Positions 1 to 8,900 of a stretch of 64,000 bases of DNA are shown here, piece by piece; positions within the stretch are counted from its first letter, which is position 1; every line of letters starts with the position of its first letter. The notes beneath the pieces were generated by a model that saw nothing but the letters and a program-made list of their open reading frames with translations, was not told the origin of the DNA and did no database searches. Both the position numbers and the translations under genes were made by a program. The stretch covers positions 33,174 to 97,173 of the forward strand of contig NZ_BAABRU010000020.1 in the NCBI RefSeq assembly GCF_039545135.1, in the 5' to 3' direction. The DNA is from Herpetosiphon gulosus. GTDB taxonomy: Bacteria; Chloroflexota; Chloroflexia; Chloroflexales; Herpetosiphonaceae.

Positions 1-20
1 CAACCACCACTGGCAAACGC

Positions 21-2354
21 TTACTCATCGTCCCATAGCTCCAATAATTCGCGCCATTCGTTTTCAAGTTCTTCGCGACGAGCAGCATAGTAGATATGAT
101 CAACGCCATCTTCATCGCGATAGACCAGATCGACCTGTGAGCGCATTGGCCGCATATAGCCGATGTTGCCCCACCAACGGACTGCCGCCTCATCGATTGG
201 CAGATCTTCGAGGAACATTCGCGCGGCATATTCGCGGACTGTGCCTTGCTCAAGATCTTGGTCGCGCCACGGGTCGCTGACCTCGCCACTGCGCAAATTG
301 CGGAAGCGGAACGAGCGGCCAAAATCGCTTTCTTCCATTGCCACAACTTCGATGCCAGTGGTTGGCGGCTTGACCCGAATCAAATTGAGCCATGCTTCGG
401 TCAATTTGGCGCGAGTTACGTCGTTGAAGGTTTGGAAATCTTCATCTTCTTTATTTTTCATGGCCAGATCGAAGCGAATTTTTTCGTCGTTGCCGTAAAT
501 TCGCCACAGCCCGCCGCGCCCTTTCCAACGATATTTGCGATCGCCCCAAGGCATCCAATCGTCTTCGCCGTCGGTTTGCGCATCGTCGAGGGGAGCAGTA
601 AAGCCGCGTGGCACACTAATGGGCGCGTGATCATCGTTGACATTCAGATCAACGCCGAAATTATCGTTGATGCCCAATAACGAGCGCCAGCCTTCGCCGA
701 GACCCCATTCGGAAACACCATAGAAAATATGGTCGATCACACCTGAAGCATCGCGATGAATCAGATCGTATTTGGTGCGATTGCCTTGTTGGAAGGTACG
801 CCACACACCGAGCCGCCCATACCAACGCACATCTTCGTTGAGGTCAATTTTGGCATCGCGCAATTCTTCGTGGCGAGCGATGGCATAAGCCCACAAACCT
901 TGAGCACGATCACGCTCAACCCCAGTGGTAGTGCGCAAGTCACGCACTTCATAGGTCCAAACTGCGTTGCGTTTTTGTTCGCTAACGATCTCGACCCCAG
1001 AGCGTGGCAATTCTAAATCTTCGCCATTATCGAGTGGCGACATAGTGCTGCGAACCAAGGCTCGGCGGGCAAGTTGCAATAATTCTTCGCGATTGGCGAC
1101 GTGAGTTTGATCGTCGCGGCGCACATAGACTGAGCCATTGCTAGCGACGTAAGGCGGCAATTCTTCAGTTTTAACTTCGATCCGCACCACATCACGTTCT
1201 TGATATTGCATTAATTCTAGGCTGAGGCTGGGCTGAGGGTCGAGATGTTGGGCTACGAGTTGCTTAATTTGCTCGCTAATCACAGTTGGCGAGACATTTT
1301 GCTCACCATCAGTACCGATTAACAAAACCCCGCCGTCGGCATTGGCGAGGGCGGCAATATCGTGCCAAGCTTGCGCCAAATACTCCTCGGTTGCCGGCCG
1401 GGCAATTAAGTGGCGCGAATCGCCATTCAGTCGCACGTTATCAATCTCCCATTGCTTTTGGTCGCGGCGGGGCACGCGAACCTTATCGATTTGCTTGCTA
1501 TTGAACAAGGCTTTGAGCGCATCAAACGAGGCTTCGGGCAACAAGGCCTCGAAATAGCGATCGCCTACGCCATAGACTTTTTTGCTTTCTGGATTATCGG
1601 CATCAGCCCGACTAATGCGATGGGCATCGGAGCCTTGAATGCAAAACATTGGCCGTTCGTAATAGGTATGTTGGCCATTGTAGAAATTTGGGCTAAGGTA
1701 GCTCTCGTGCGAAGCGTAGAAATGCACAAATTCTAAGGCGTGCAAATAGGGGCTTTGGGTGGCCGCGACGCGTGATTGACCGCTATTGCCAAAGCGAATT
1801 GACTCGCTGACCACGCCAGCATGGGCATTGACATGGGCGGCGATAACAATCCCGCCAGCGCGATGAATAATTTCGTAGGCTTCGGTCACATGTTTGGTGT
1901 TGGAGATTGAGCACGAGCCAGCTTTTAATTCTTGGGCGGGAATCCCCAATTGCAACAAAACCGCTTCGAGCACGCTCAACGGGGTCTTAGGGGAAAAGAG
2001 CGCCAAAATATGTGAGCCATAATGGCTAGTAAACTCAAAACCTGGCAGCACCGTCAATTGAGCCAGCAATTGTTGATATTCGCCGTAGCGTTCGCGCTCC
2101 TCGGGCGTACAGCGATCAGCTTGGACAAAACGTTCGAGTAAGGCTAGCTCATCGCGAAATTGTTCATAGCCGCGAATCGTGTTGTGGTCGGTAAAGGCAA
2201 TAATATCGAGTTGGTGGGCGGCAGCAGCCCGCAAAATATCGAGATAACTTACCTCTGGTTCAGCATAATCTTCAGATGCTGGTGTATGGATATGTAAATC
2301 TAAACGCATCCATCGCTCGGAAATCGCAGATACCTGCTCATCGCTAAAGGTCAT
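21..2354 (-). CDS. PHP-domain / AlbA_2-like fusion protein with C-terminal repeats
   Basis: 777 residues. Residues about 16-300 look like a PHP metal-dependent phosphoesterase domain: an H21-x-H23 metal motif in LDLHIHTPASED, then AFTDHN and a later GSDAH motif. Residues about 315-435 resemble the AlbA_2 (Schlafen AlbA-like, formerly AAA_4) domain, with IAALANADGGVLLIG and a VYVRRDDQT segment. The rest, about 450-777, holds two or three related stretches (WYGRLGVWRTF, WKGRGGLWRIY, WWGNIGYMRPM, each near a YDLIHRD/FDLAMKN/VDLVYRD strand) that I do not recognise. The likely role is a nucleic-acid or nucleotide phosphoesterase with an accessory binding domain, but the substrate is unknown. The ATG at 2354 has only a weak purine-rich site upstream. 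An internal ATG at 2309, just before the PHP core, is the alternative start. The stop codon at 21-23 is inside the window, so the gene is complete. Confidence 0.75.
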   Translation of the reverse strand: MTFSDEQVSAISERWMRLDLHIHTPASEDYAEPEVSYLDILRAAAAHQLDIIAFTDHNTIRGYEQFRDELALLERFVQADRCTPEERERYGEYQQLLAQLTVLPGFEFTSHYGSHILALFSPKTPLSVLEAVLLQLGIPAQELKAGSCSISNTKHVTEAYEIIHRAGGIVIAAHVNAHAGVVSESIRFGNSGQSRVAATQSPYLHALEFVHFYASHESYLSPNFYNGQHTYYERPMFCIQGSDAHRISRADADNPESKKVYGVGDRYFEALLPEASFDALKALFNSKQIDKVRVPRRDQKQWEIDNVRLNGDSRHLIARPATEEYLAQAWHDIAALANADGGVLLIGTDGEQNVSPTVISEQIKQLVAQHLDPQPSLSLELMQYQERDVVRIEVKTEELPPYVASNGSVYVRRDDQTHVANREELLQLARRALVRSTMSPLDNGEDLELPRSGVEIVSEQKRNAVWTYEVRDLRTTTGVERDRAQGLWAYAIARHEELRDAKIDLNEDVRWYGRLGVWRTFQQGNRTKYDLIHRDASGVIDHIFYGVSEWGLGEGWRSLLGINDNFGVDLNVNDDHAPISVPRGFTAPLDDAQTDGEDDWMPWGDRKYRWKGRGGLWRIYGNDEKIRFDLAMKNKEDEDFQTFNDVTRAKLTEAWLNLIRVKPPTTGIEVVAMEESDFGRSFRFRNLRSGEVSDPWRDQDLEQGTVREYAARMFLEDLPIDEAAVRWWGNIGYMRPMRSQVDLVYRDEDGVDHIYYAARREELENEWRELLELWDDE

Positions 2355-2500
2355 TTTCCGTTTTACTCCATCAAGATCAATGTTTTTATTTCGCCAAAAA
2401 CTCTCGACTTCTCAAGCCGATTTTGCTCGTCATGATACCTCAATCTGCTCAGGGCAGCAATTTACTTAAAATTGACCAATCGATCGCAAATATGTTCTAC

Positions 2501-2516
2501 TGTTTCCCGTGAAACC
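2501..2516. promoter_or_regulatory. parS-like ParB-binding site (degenerate)
   Basis: TGTTTCCCGTGAAACC differs at two positions from the B. subtilis-type parS consensus TGTTTCACGTGAAACA. It lies in the noncoding gap upstream of the PHP gene, 38 bp from a pair of perfect DnaA boxes. It is the weakest of the four parS-like sites in the first 5.7 kb. Confidence 0.6.
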
Positions 2517-2553
2517 ATTAATTTCTCACCAATTTGGCTTAGTTATCAAGAAG

Positions 2554-2574
2554 TTATCCACAGCATGTGGATAA
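2554..2574. other. Inverted pair of perfect DnaA boxes
   Basis: TTATCCACA (2554-2562) and TGTGGATAA (2566-2574) face each other across three bases. Further near-matches follow: TGTGGAAAA at 2592, TGTGGGAAA at 2603 and TGTGCATAA at 2612. The gap 2355-2783 has no gene and holds these boxes, two parS-like sites and a terminator. A DnaA-binding cluster is likely. Whether it belongs to the origin, titrates DnaA or regulates a gene is not decided by sequence. Confidence 0.65.
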
Positions 2575-2710
2575 CTTCGGTTAATTGCTAATGTGGAAAA
2601 GCTGTGGGAAATGTGCATAACATAGCCAAATTAGGCATTAACGTTAATTCAATGTTAAGCAACCCAAGATCGTTGTGCATATGTTTCACAAGCCAACCGA
2701 AGCATTACCC

Positions 2711-2750
2711 AAAAAGAACAGCGCACCCTTTGGATTAAAGGTACGCTGTT
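2711..2750 (-). terminator. Rho-independent terminator after MBL hydrolase gene
   Basis: Inverted arms AACAGCG (2717-2723) and CGCTGTT (2744-2750), extended inward by CCTTT/AAAGG, are followed on the minus strand by CTTTTT. It sits 34 bp beyond the stop of the MBL-fold gene. Confidence 0.7.
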
Positions 2751-2766
2751 TGATCAATCGGCTAAA

Positions 2767-2782
2767 TGTTTCCCGTGAAACA
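2767..2782. promoter_or_regulatory. parS site (ParB-binding)
   Basis: TGTTTCCCGTGAAACA has one mismatch to the consensus parS 16-mer, and the flanks extend the palindrome (AAA before, TTT after). It lies between the stop codon and the terminator of the MBL hydrolase gene. Confidence 0.75.
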
Positions 2783-2783
2783 T

Positions 2784-3509
2784 TTAGGCCGAGTAAGCCC
2801 AAGCCTCGCCAGGTTGCAACGCAACGATTTCGGTATTGAGCTGAAGTTTGTTTAATTCGCTCTTCAAAGCTGCCGGGTTACCATGCAAGGCAGGGAATGT
2901 GCCATAGTGTTCAGGGATAGCAAATTTAGAGCCAATTAATTTGAGTGCATGGGCTGCCTGACGTGGCCCCATCGTATAAAAATCGCCAATTGGCAAGATT
3001 GTCACATTCGGCTGATAAATCTCGCCCATCAGGGCCATATCGCTATGCACACAGGTATCGCCAGTGTGATAAACCACGCAGCCATCGGAAAATTCGAGGA
3101 TAAAGCCACAAGGATCGCCCAAGTAGAGCGAAATACTGCCGCTGGTGATGCTGCTGCTGTGGTGGGCTGTGGTTAAGGTTGCTTTGATGCCAGCAATCTC
3201 GATACAACCACCTTTGTTGAAGCCAATACATTGTGTCGCATCGACACCTTGGCCTTGCACCCAACCAATCAGTTCAACGATGCCAGCGACTGGTGCTTTG
3301 GTTTGCTGAGCCAGCGTGATAACGTTACCAGTATGATCCATATGGCCGTGCGTGAGCAAAATTGCATCAACGTTTTCGAGTTCGGCTTTAGCAGTCTCGG
3401 GAAAGCTAGGATTGCCCTCGTACCAAGGGTCAAGTACAATCCGTTTGCCTTCGGGCGTGACAAATAAAAAGCTGGCGTGACCAAGCCAAGTGATGGTTGT
3501 GTTGGCCAT
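2784..3509 (-). CDS. MBL-fold metal-dependent hydrolase (UPF0173-like)
   Basis: 241 residues, the usual size for the UPF0173 group of the metallo-beta-lactamase superfamily. The zinc motif H54-G-H56-M-D58-H59 is intact, preceded by ITWLGHASFLF and VLDPW, which are typical of the group. Later TAHHSSS and GDFYTMGPRQAA segments supply further metal-site and loop residues. It is expected to be a cytoplasmic hydrolase whose substrate is not known for most members. The ATG at 3509 follows an AGGAG ribosome site at good spacing. The gene is 45 bp downstream of GH31 on the same strand, so the two may be cotranscribed, and it ends at a clear terminator. Confidence 0.88.
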   Translation of the reverse strand: MANTTITWLGHASFLFVTPEGKRIVLDPWYEGNPSFPETAKAELENVDAILLTHGHMDHTGNVITLAQQTKAPVAGIVELIGWVQGQGVDATQCIGFNKGGCIEIAGIKATLTTAHHSSSITSGSISLYLGDPCGFILEFSDGCVVYHTGDTCVHSDMALMGEIYQPNVTILPIGDFYTMGPRQAAHALKLIGSKFAIPEHYGTFPALHGNPAALKSELNKLQLNTEIVALQPGEAWAYSA

Positions 3510-3554
3510 GAATTAATCTCCTTGCACACCAAAATACAGCTACTCACTAAAATT

Positions 3555-5405
3555 CTACCACAGCCGCTCGAACAACGGCAGGGTTTCCAAAGGCGCAGGG
3601 TAATTGTAGAGCCAGGTTTCGCCCTCGAATTTCTCACCAGTCCAATAATCGCGCCAACCACCTTCGGGTAAGTAGATGTCGCGTTGATAGTGGTTGGCTT
3701 GGAGCATTGGCGCAACCAAGTATTGCTCACCAAACAGCCATTGATCGCCAATAAAACGCGTACTGGCATCGTCGGGGTAGTGCCACCATAATGGCCGAAC
3801 TAAAGGAGTACCGTCGGCAATTGTCGCTTGCAACAATTCGGCAATGTATGGCTCTAGCTCAGCGTGCAATTGAGCATAGCGCTGGCAAATCTGGCTGGTT
3901 TCGACATCGTACTGCCATGGCGCGATCGAAAATTGCATCGCTGGCAATAATGCCGTGACTTGCGTCCAACGAATCAGCAACTCGCGTTCGGGGAATTCAC
4001 CGTTATAGGCATTGCCGCCGATCATATCGGGCAGCACATAGGGATAGCCGATCACGCTCATGGCGAGGGCTTGGGTTACGACCGCATGCAAGCCATTATC
4101 CATCCCCCAGCGGCTCCATTTATCCCACTCACGGAAGAAGATTGGCTGCTGTTGCGAGCGCCAACCAGTTCGTACCTCTGTCCATTGCCACGATTTGGCC
4201 ACAAAGGCCACATAGCGATCACTATATTGGTTGGGACTCATGGGCAGTTGGGTTTTGGCTTCGGCGGGTAGAAAATTGCCTTCAGCCCCATCAAATTTAA
4301 AGCCATCGATGCCATACAAGGTTTGCAAGCGCTCTAAACCTGCTTGCCACCAAGCCAAGGCGGCGGAATTCGAGACATCCAACAAACCGCCCCAACCTTG
4401 CCACCAACGGGTTAAATAAGGTTGATCATTCGCAGGATGTTTGACCAAATAGCCGTTGGCAGCAGCTTCTGCAAAGGCCGCGCTCTTAGGATCGAAAAAC
4501 GGTGGAATCCACAGGGTTACTTTATAACCAAGCTGATGCAATTGATCAACCATGGCCTTGGGATCGGGAAACTTGGCCCGATCGAATTCCAAGTCGCCAT
4601 AAGCAGTTTGCCAGCGATCGTCGATCTCCAGCACCGAATAAGGATACTGTTGGTCGATAATTTCTTGAGCAAACGCCAAAGTCTGTATTTGATCGATATC
4701 CATTTTATAGCGTGCCCAGGTTGTCCAAATTGGCTTGCTAAACATTGCCAAGGGTGGAGCCGCCTTGGGATAGCCTAATTGTTGAATGACTTGTTGGGTT
4801 ACAACGCTAACATTTTCAGCAATCAGCAGATCGAGCACCAAGCGCGTGCCTGCATAATAGGTTTCGCTGCCATCCAAGCCTGCCCCAAATGGGGTTGGCG
4901 AAGGAAACTGCACTAGCCGAATCACGCCCGCCGGATCGCTATCGATTGTGACATGCAATGGGCCGGTATCTTCGGCCACGATAAACGCCACGCCATTCGC
5001 GCCAATCCAAGCTGGTGTAACAATATTGAGTGTGCCATCATTGGCATGGTCATAGGTCATGAAGGGTTGGCTTTGCACCCCCGCCAAGTTAAGCGGCCAA
5101 CTTTGAATCACTCGTTCGCCCATGCCATACCATGAGCCTGCTGGTTGAACACCAATGGCTAAGCCAATTTGGGCAACCTGATGTTTCACGTGAAACACCA
5201 AACGATAGCCTATTGCTGTCGTTTCGAGATTAAGCTCAAAGCTTTGGTTATCGAAACTGGTATATTGCACCGTATCAAGCTTAGTTTGCACCCCCAACGC
5301 TGCAAACTGCGAGCCATAAGCCTGCAAGTAGGGCTGAATCGTTAAGACCTCTTCGTCATCACGTTGAAACACCAATAAGCCTGTTGATTCGAGAGTGTAT
5401 GCCAT
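3555..5405 (-). CDS. Glycoside hydrolase family 31 (alpha-glucosidase type)
   Basis: 616 residues, without a signal peptide, so probably cytoplasmic. The catalytic (beta/alpha)8 domain is recognised by VLEIDDRWQ, VTLWIPPF and the nucleophile motif GFKFDGAEG with D372. D460 in VLPDMIGGN is the probable acid/base. The N-terminal 180 residues form the usual beta-sandwich and the C-terminus a second sandwich ending after a PLPLFERLW-like segment. GH31 enzymes release alpha-linked glucose or xylose from oligosaccharides; the shorter length and motif variants resemble the MYORG-like branch, so specificity is open. The ATG at 5405 follows GAGG. With the two amylases downstream of its divergent promoter, it suggests intracellular completion of alpha-glucan breakdown. 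A perfect parS site is embedded in its coding sequence (5182-5197). Confidence 0.87.
   Translation of the reverse strand: MAYTLESTGLLVFQRDDEEVLTIQPYLQAYGSQFAALGVQTKLDTVQYTSFDNQSFELNLETTAIGYRLVFHVKHQVAQIGLAIGVQPAGSWYGMGERVIQSWPLNLAGVQSQPFMTYDHANDGTLNIVTPAWIGANGVAFIVAEDTGPLHVTIDSDPAGVIRLVQFPSPTPFGAGLDGSETYYAGTRLVLDLLIAENVSVVTQQVIQQLGYPKAAPPLAMFSKPIWTTWARYKMDIDQIQTLAFAQEIIDQQYPYSVLEIDDRWQTAYGDLEFDRAKFPDPKAMVDQLHQLGYKVTLWIPPFFDPKSAAFAEAAANGYLVKHPANDQPYLTRWWQGWGGLLDVSNSAALAWWQAGLERLQTLYGIDGFKFDGAEGNFLPAEAKTQLPMSPNQYSDRYVAFVAKSWQWTEVRTGWRSQQQPIFFREWDKWSRWGMDNGLHAVVTQALAMSVIGYPYVLPDMIGGNAYNGEFPERELLIRWTQVTALLPAMQFSIAPWQYDVETSQICQRYAQLHAELEPYIAELLQATIADGTPLVRPLWWHYPDDASTRFIGDQWLFGEQYLVAPMLQANHYQRDIYLPEGGWRDYWTGEKFEGETWLYNYPAPLETLPLFERLW
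5182..5197. promoter_or_regulatory. parS: Perfect parS site inside GH31 coding sequence
   Basis: TGTTTCACGTGAAACA is an exact match to the widely conserved bacterial parS 16-bp palindrome bound by ParB. Intragenic parS sites are normal near chromosome origins. Confidence 0.88.
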
Positions 5406-5465
5406 AAACGCCTCACGTAACGATCACTATGTTGCCAGCTATTATAGTTGGGGATGAAGAACATA

Positions 5466-5640
5466 TATGAGGGGTCAGGGATCAGTAGTCAGGGATCAGG
5501 GGTGAGGTTTAACGTAGAGGCGCAGAGAACCAAAGGATGAGGGATGAGGGATGAGGTGTGTGGCATAGCGCAATAATCAAAATAATCTGTGGAATCTGTG
5601 GCTAAAAAACTTAACCTTCGCGTTCTTCGCGGTTTCAGTT
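5466..5640. repeat. Modular intergenic repeat block A
   Basis: This noncoding block is assembled from recurring phrases: GGGGTCAGGGATCAG-type G-rich words, GATGAGGGATGAGGG, an AGAGGCGCAGAG phrase, and a CTGTGGAATCTGTGGCTAAA phrase with a CGCGTTCTTCGCGGT phrase. The same phrases recur in at least nine other gaps of this window. The rest of the gap 5406-5942 holds a parS site, an AT-rich stretch (about 5700-5820) and the amylase promoter. Confidence 0.7.
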
Positions 5641-5666
5641 CTTCATACTCTTCATGGAGCAAGCAA

Positions 5667-5682
5667 CGTTTCACGTGAAACA
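5667..5682. promoter_or_regulatory. parS site (ParB-binding)
   Basis: CGTTTCACGTGAAACA has one mismatch (first base) to the parS consensus. It lies in the gap between GH31 and the divergent amylase gene. Confidence 0.8.
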
Positions 5683-5828
5683 TGCAATTTTGCGCAAAAT
5701 TCATACGCTTGAAACTTCGCTAAAATCGTATAATTCAAAACAAATAAATTCATTTTATCCTTCTACAAAAACCTATTTTATATTTATTTGTAAAGATTTT
5801 TATTTTATTTAAAACCTCGTTCGTTCAG

Positions 5829-5857
5829 TTGACAAAGTATTGGCTGTCGGCTATGAT
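5829..5857 (+). promoter_or_regulatory. Sigma-70-type promoter for the large amylase gene
   Basis: A perfect -35 TTGACA (5829-5834) and -10 TATGAT (5852-5857) are separated by 17 bp. This predicts a leader of about 80 nt before the ATG at 5943. An AT-rich tract lies immediately upstream. Confidence 0.7.
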
Positions 5858-5942
5858 CGCAACACCAACAAAGTTTGTTTGACGACACAACAAATCGCGG
5901 ACAACGCAGTTCAAATAAAACCCCTTACCAAAGGAGCCGTCC

Positions 5943-8900
5943 ATGCGTGACACTGCCCATCGTCGGAGCCTGATCAGCCGTGTGCTGCTGATCATCATGC
6001 TGTTGTCGTTAATGATCCCCACTTTCAGCCAACAAACGCCTGTGGTCGCTGCCCAGCCTGCCCCGTTTGACTTGGCGCTCAATCAAGCCCCAACTATTGC
6101 AAATGCTCAAGTTAATTGGTGTTTCGCTGGCGGATTCCAAGGCTGGGACAATGCTGCAACACCCGCCAATGACGAAGGTCTCGCTGGCGATTTAGTCGCT
6201 GGCGATGGCATCTATTCATTGGATGTCGAGATCGCAACTGCTGGCCGCTCTGAATGGAAGGCTGTTGTTTGTGGCGATTGGGGGAATTCAGTTCCGGCTG
6301 GACCTAATGCTTGGATGAACACCACCCAAGCCAATCAAACCGTCAAATTGACTCTCGATACCAACAACTATAGCGGCAATGCTGGCAATCATGGCGTGCC
6401 AAGCAACAATATTATTCATGCCTACGATAGCGATTTTGCCAACTGGACAGCGGTTGGCTCGTTCCAAAGCACTGCTTGGGTTAACAACGACCCAACCACA
6501 GCCATGACCAATATTGGCAATGGCTGGTATTATTTGGCCTACTCTGTACCAGCCGCTGGTACATACGAAGGCAAAGTTGTGCATACCGGCGATTGGACAA
6601 CCCAATATACTGGGGTTGGCCGCGCTGCCGATCAAGGCAATATCAGCTTTACCACCACCCAAGCCAACCAAATGGTGGTCTTTTTGCTCGATATCAACAC
6701 CAGTCGCCTGACGATTCGCCCGCAAACCACTGGCAATGCAGGCCCATGGTGTGCTCCAGGTACATATCAAACCCCACAATGGCAAGAAGCTGGTAACCCC
6801 TTGGTCGATAACGGTACCCAAGGCGACTTGGTGAGCGGCGATGGAGTTTTCAGTCTTGATGTGGTGATTCCAACTGCTGGCACTTATGAATGGAAGGTCA
6901 ATGCCTGTAATTGGGCGACCGCCTTCCCACCTGCCAACGCTTGGATTTACACCGACCAACCAAACCAAACAGTAAAATTGTTGTTTGATAGCAATAATCA
7001 CGCTGCTGACAACGGCTGGGATTTGCTGCCAACTCAAAATGTGGTCAACGCGCTTGATGCAGCGGATGATTTCACAGTGGTTGGCGCATTCCAAGGCTGG
7101 AGTAACAATAATCCAGCTACCCAAATGACCCAAATCGCCCCAAATCAATATGTGTTGCGCTACACGATTGCAGCACCAGGCGATTATGCTGCGAAGTTCA
7201 CCCGAACAGGTTCATGGGTCGAGCAATACAATGCCCAAGGTCGGGTCTTCGATGCGAACGATCCCGCACCCATCGGTTTTACCACCGTCAATCTCAATGA
7301 AACTGTGGTGTTCTATTTAGATAATCGCACTGGCCGCTGGGCAATTACGCCTCAAGGTGATGGTGAAACACCAGATCCACTTCCTTGCGACGGCGTGATC
7401 AGTCGTAATGCAATTGAACATCAGAGCCGCGAATCGCTCTATCGCGTGCCATTTGGCGCAGCTCCGCTCAACCAAGCAGTCACATTACGGTTGCGCACTG
7501 CCGCCCACGACATCAATCAAGCGCGGATTCGCTTGTATTACACCGCTAACAATGGTCAAAATATCCAACGTATGACTAAAGTGGCCAGCGACGAAACCTA
7601 TGATTATTGGGAATACACAGTACCAGCCCAAACTGAACTAGGAGTGATTTACTATCGATTTATTCTTGATGATTGCGGATTAACCCTATTCTATGAAGAT
7701 GATAATCGCTTCGATGGTGGCTTAGGTGAGGTGGTCAACGTCAGCGCTGATCGCTCGTGGAATATCTATATCTACGATCCAGCCTTTACCACGCCTGAAT
7801 GGGCCCAAAACGCCACAATTTATCAAATTTTCGTCGAGCGTTTCCGCAACGGCGACCCTAGCAACGACCCAACTGGTGTAGCAACCGATACGACCTACCC
7901 AGGACGTGGGTGGTTCTACCCAACCGAGCGCGGCCATCGCTTCCCCGTCACCCCGTGGAACTCGATCGTGCCCGATCCCGAGCCATTCACCGACCAAAAT
8001 AATCCATGGTGGTCAACTTATAGCAGCACCATGTATGGCGGCGACTTGAATGGGGTGCAAGAACAACTCGATTATTTGCAGGATTTGGGCGTAACCACGC
8101 TCTATCTCAATCCGATTTTCGATAGCCCATCCAACCACAAATACGATGGTCGCGATTATCGCAACGTGGATGAGGCTTTTGGTGGGCAGCAAGCCTTTGA
8201 TGATTTGGTTGCCGATGCCCATGGCCGTGGCATGACTGTTGTACTCGACGGTGTGCCCAATCACGTCAGCAGCGATAGCCCCTTCTTTGATCGCTTTGGT
8301 CGCCACGCTGAAGTTGGCGCATGCGAAAGCATCACTAGCCCATATCGCACTTGGTTCTTCTTTGAGCCAGCCGCTGAGCCCGGCACAGGCGTTTGTGCTG
8401 GCGATACCAATTATCGTGGTTGGTTTGGCGTAGCCACGTTGCCCCAAATCAACACCAACCATCCCGAAGTAATGGCCTATTGGTTTGGTACGCCTGGAGG
8501 CAATCCCAATTTAGATAGCAACACCGCCAGCTACTGGGTCGATGGCACAAACAAAGCCGACGGCTGGCGCATCGACGTTGTGCCCGATGTGATTGGGGTC
8601 AACCCAACCTTCTTTGAAACTTGGCGCGATGTGATGAAAGCCGCCAATCCCGATGCTGTGCTCTACTCCGAAACCTGGAGCGAAGGCGATGTCCGTGATC
8701 GGGTACTGGGCGATGAATTCGATAGCACCATGAACTATCGCTATCGCCGCGCGGTCTTGGGTTTCTTGCGCGATACCCGCTGGGTCGATAATGACGGCGG
8801 CCAAGAGATCGATCCGCTCTTGCCTAGCCAATTTGTCAACAGCTTTGAAACTATCCGCGAGGATTATCCAGAGCCAGCCTACAATGCGGCCATGAACTTG

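Noticed and set aside
6288..7148. 286-residue minus-strand open frame antisense to the large amylase
   Set aside because: It lies wholly inside a well-supported amylase gene, has no ribosome site or domain, and its frame stays open because of the plus-strand codon bias.
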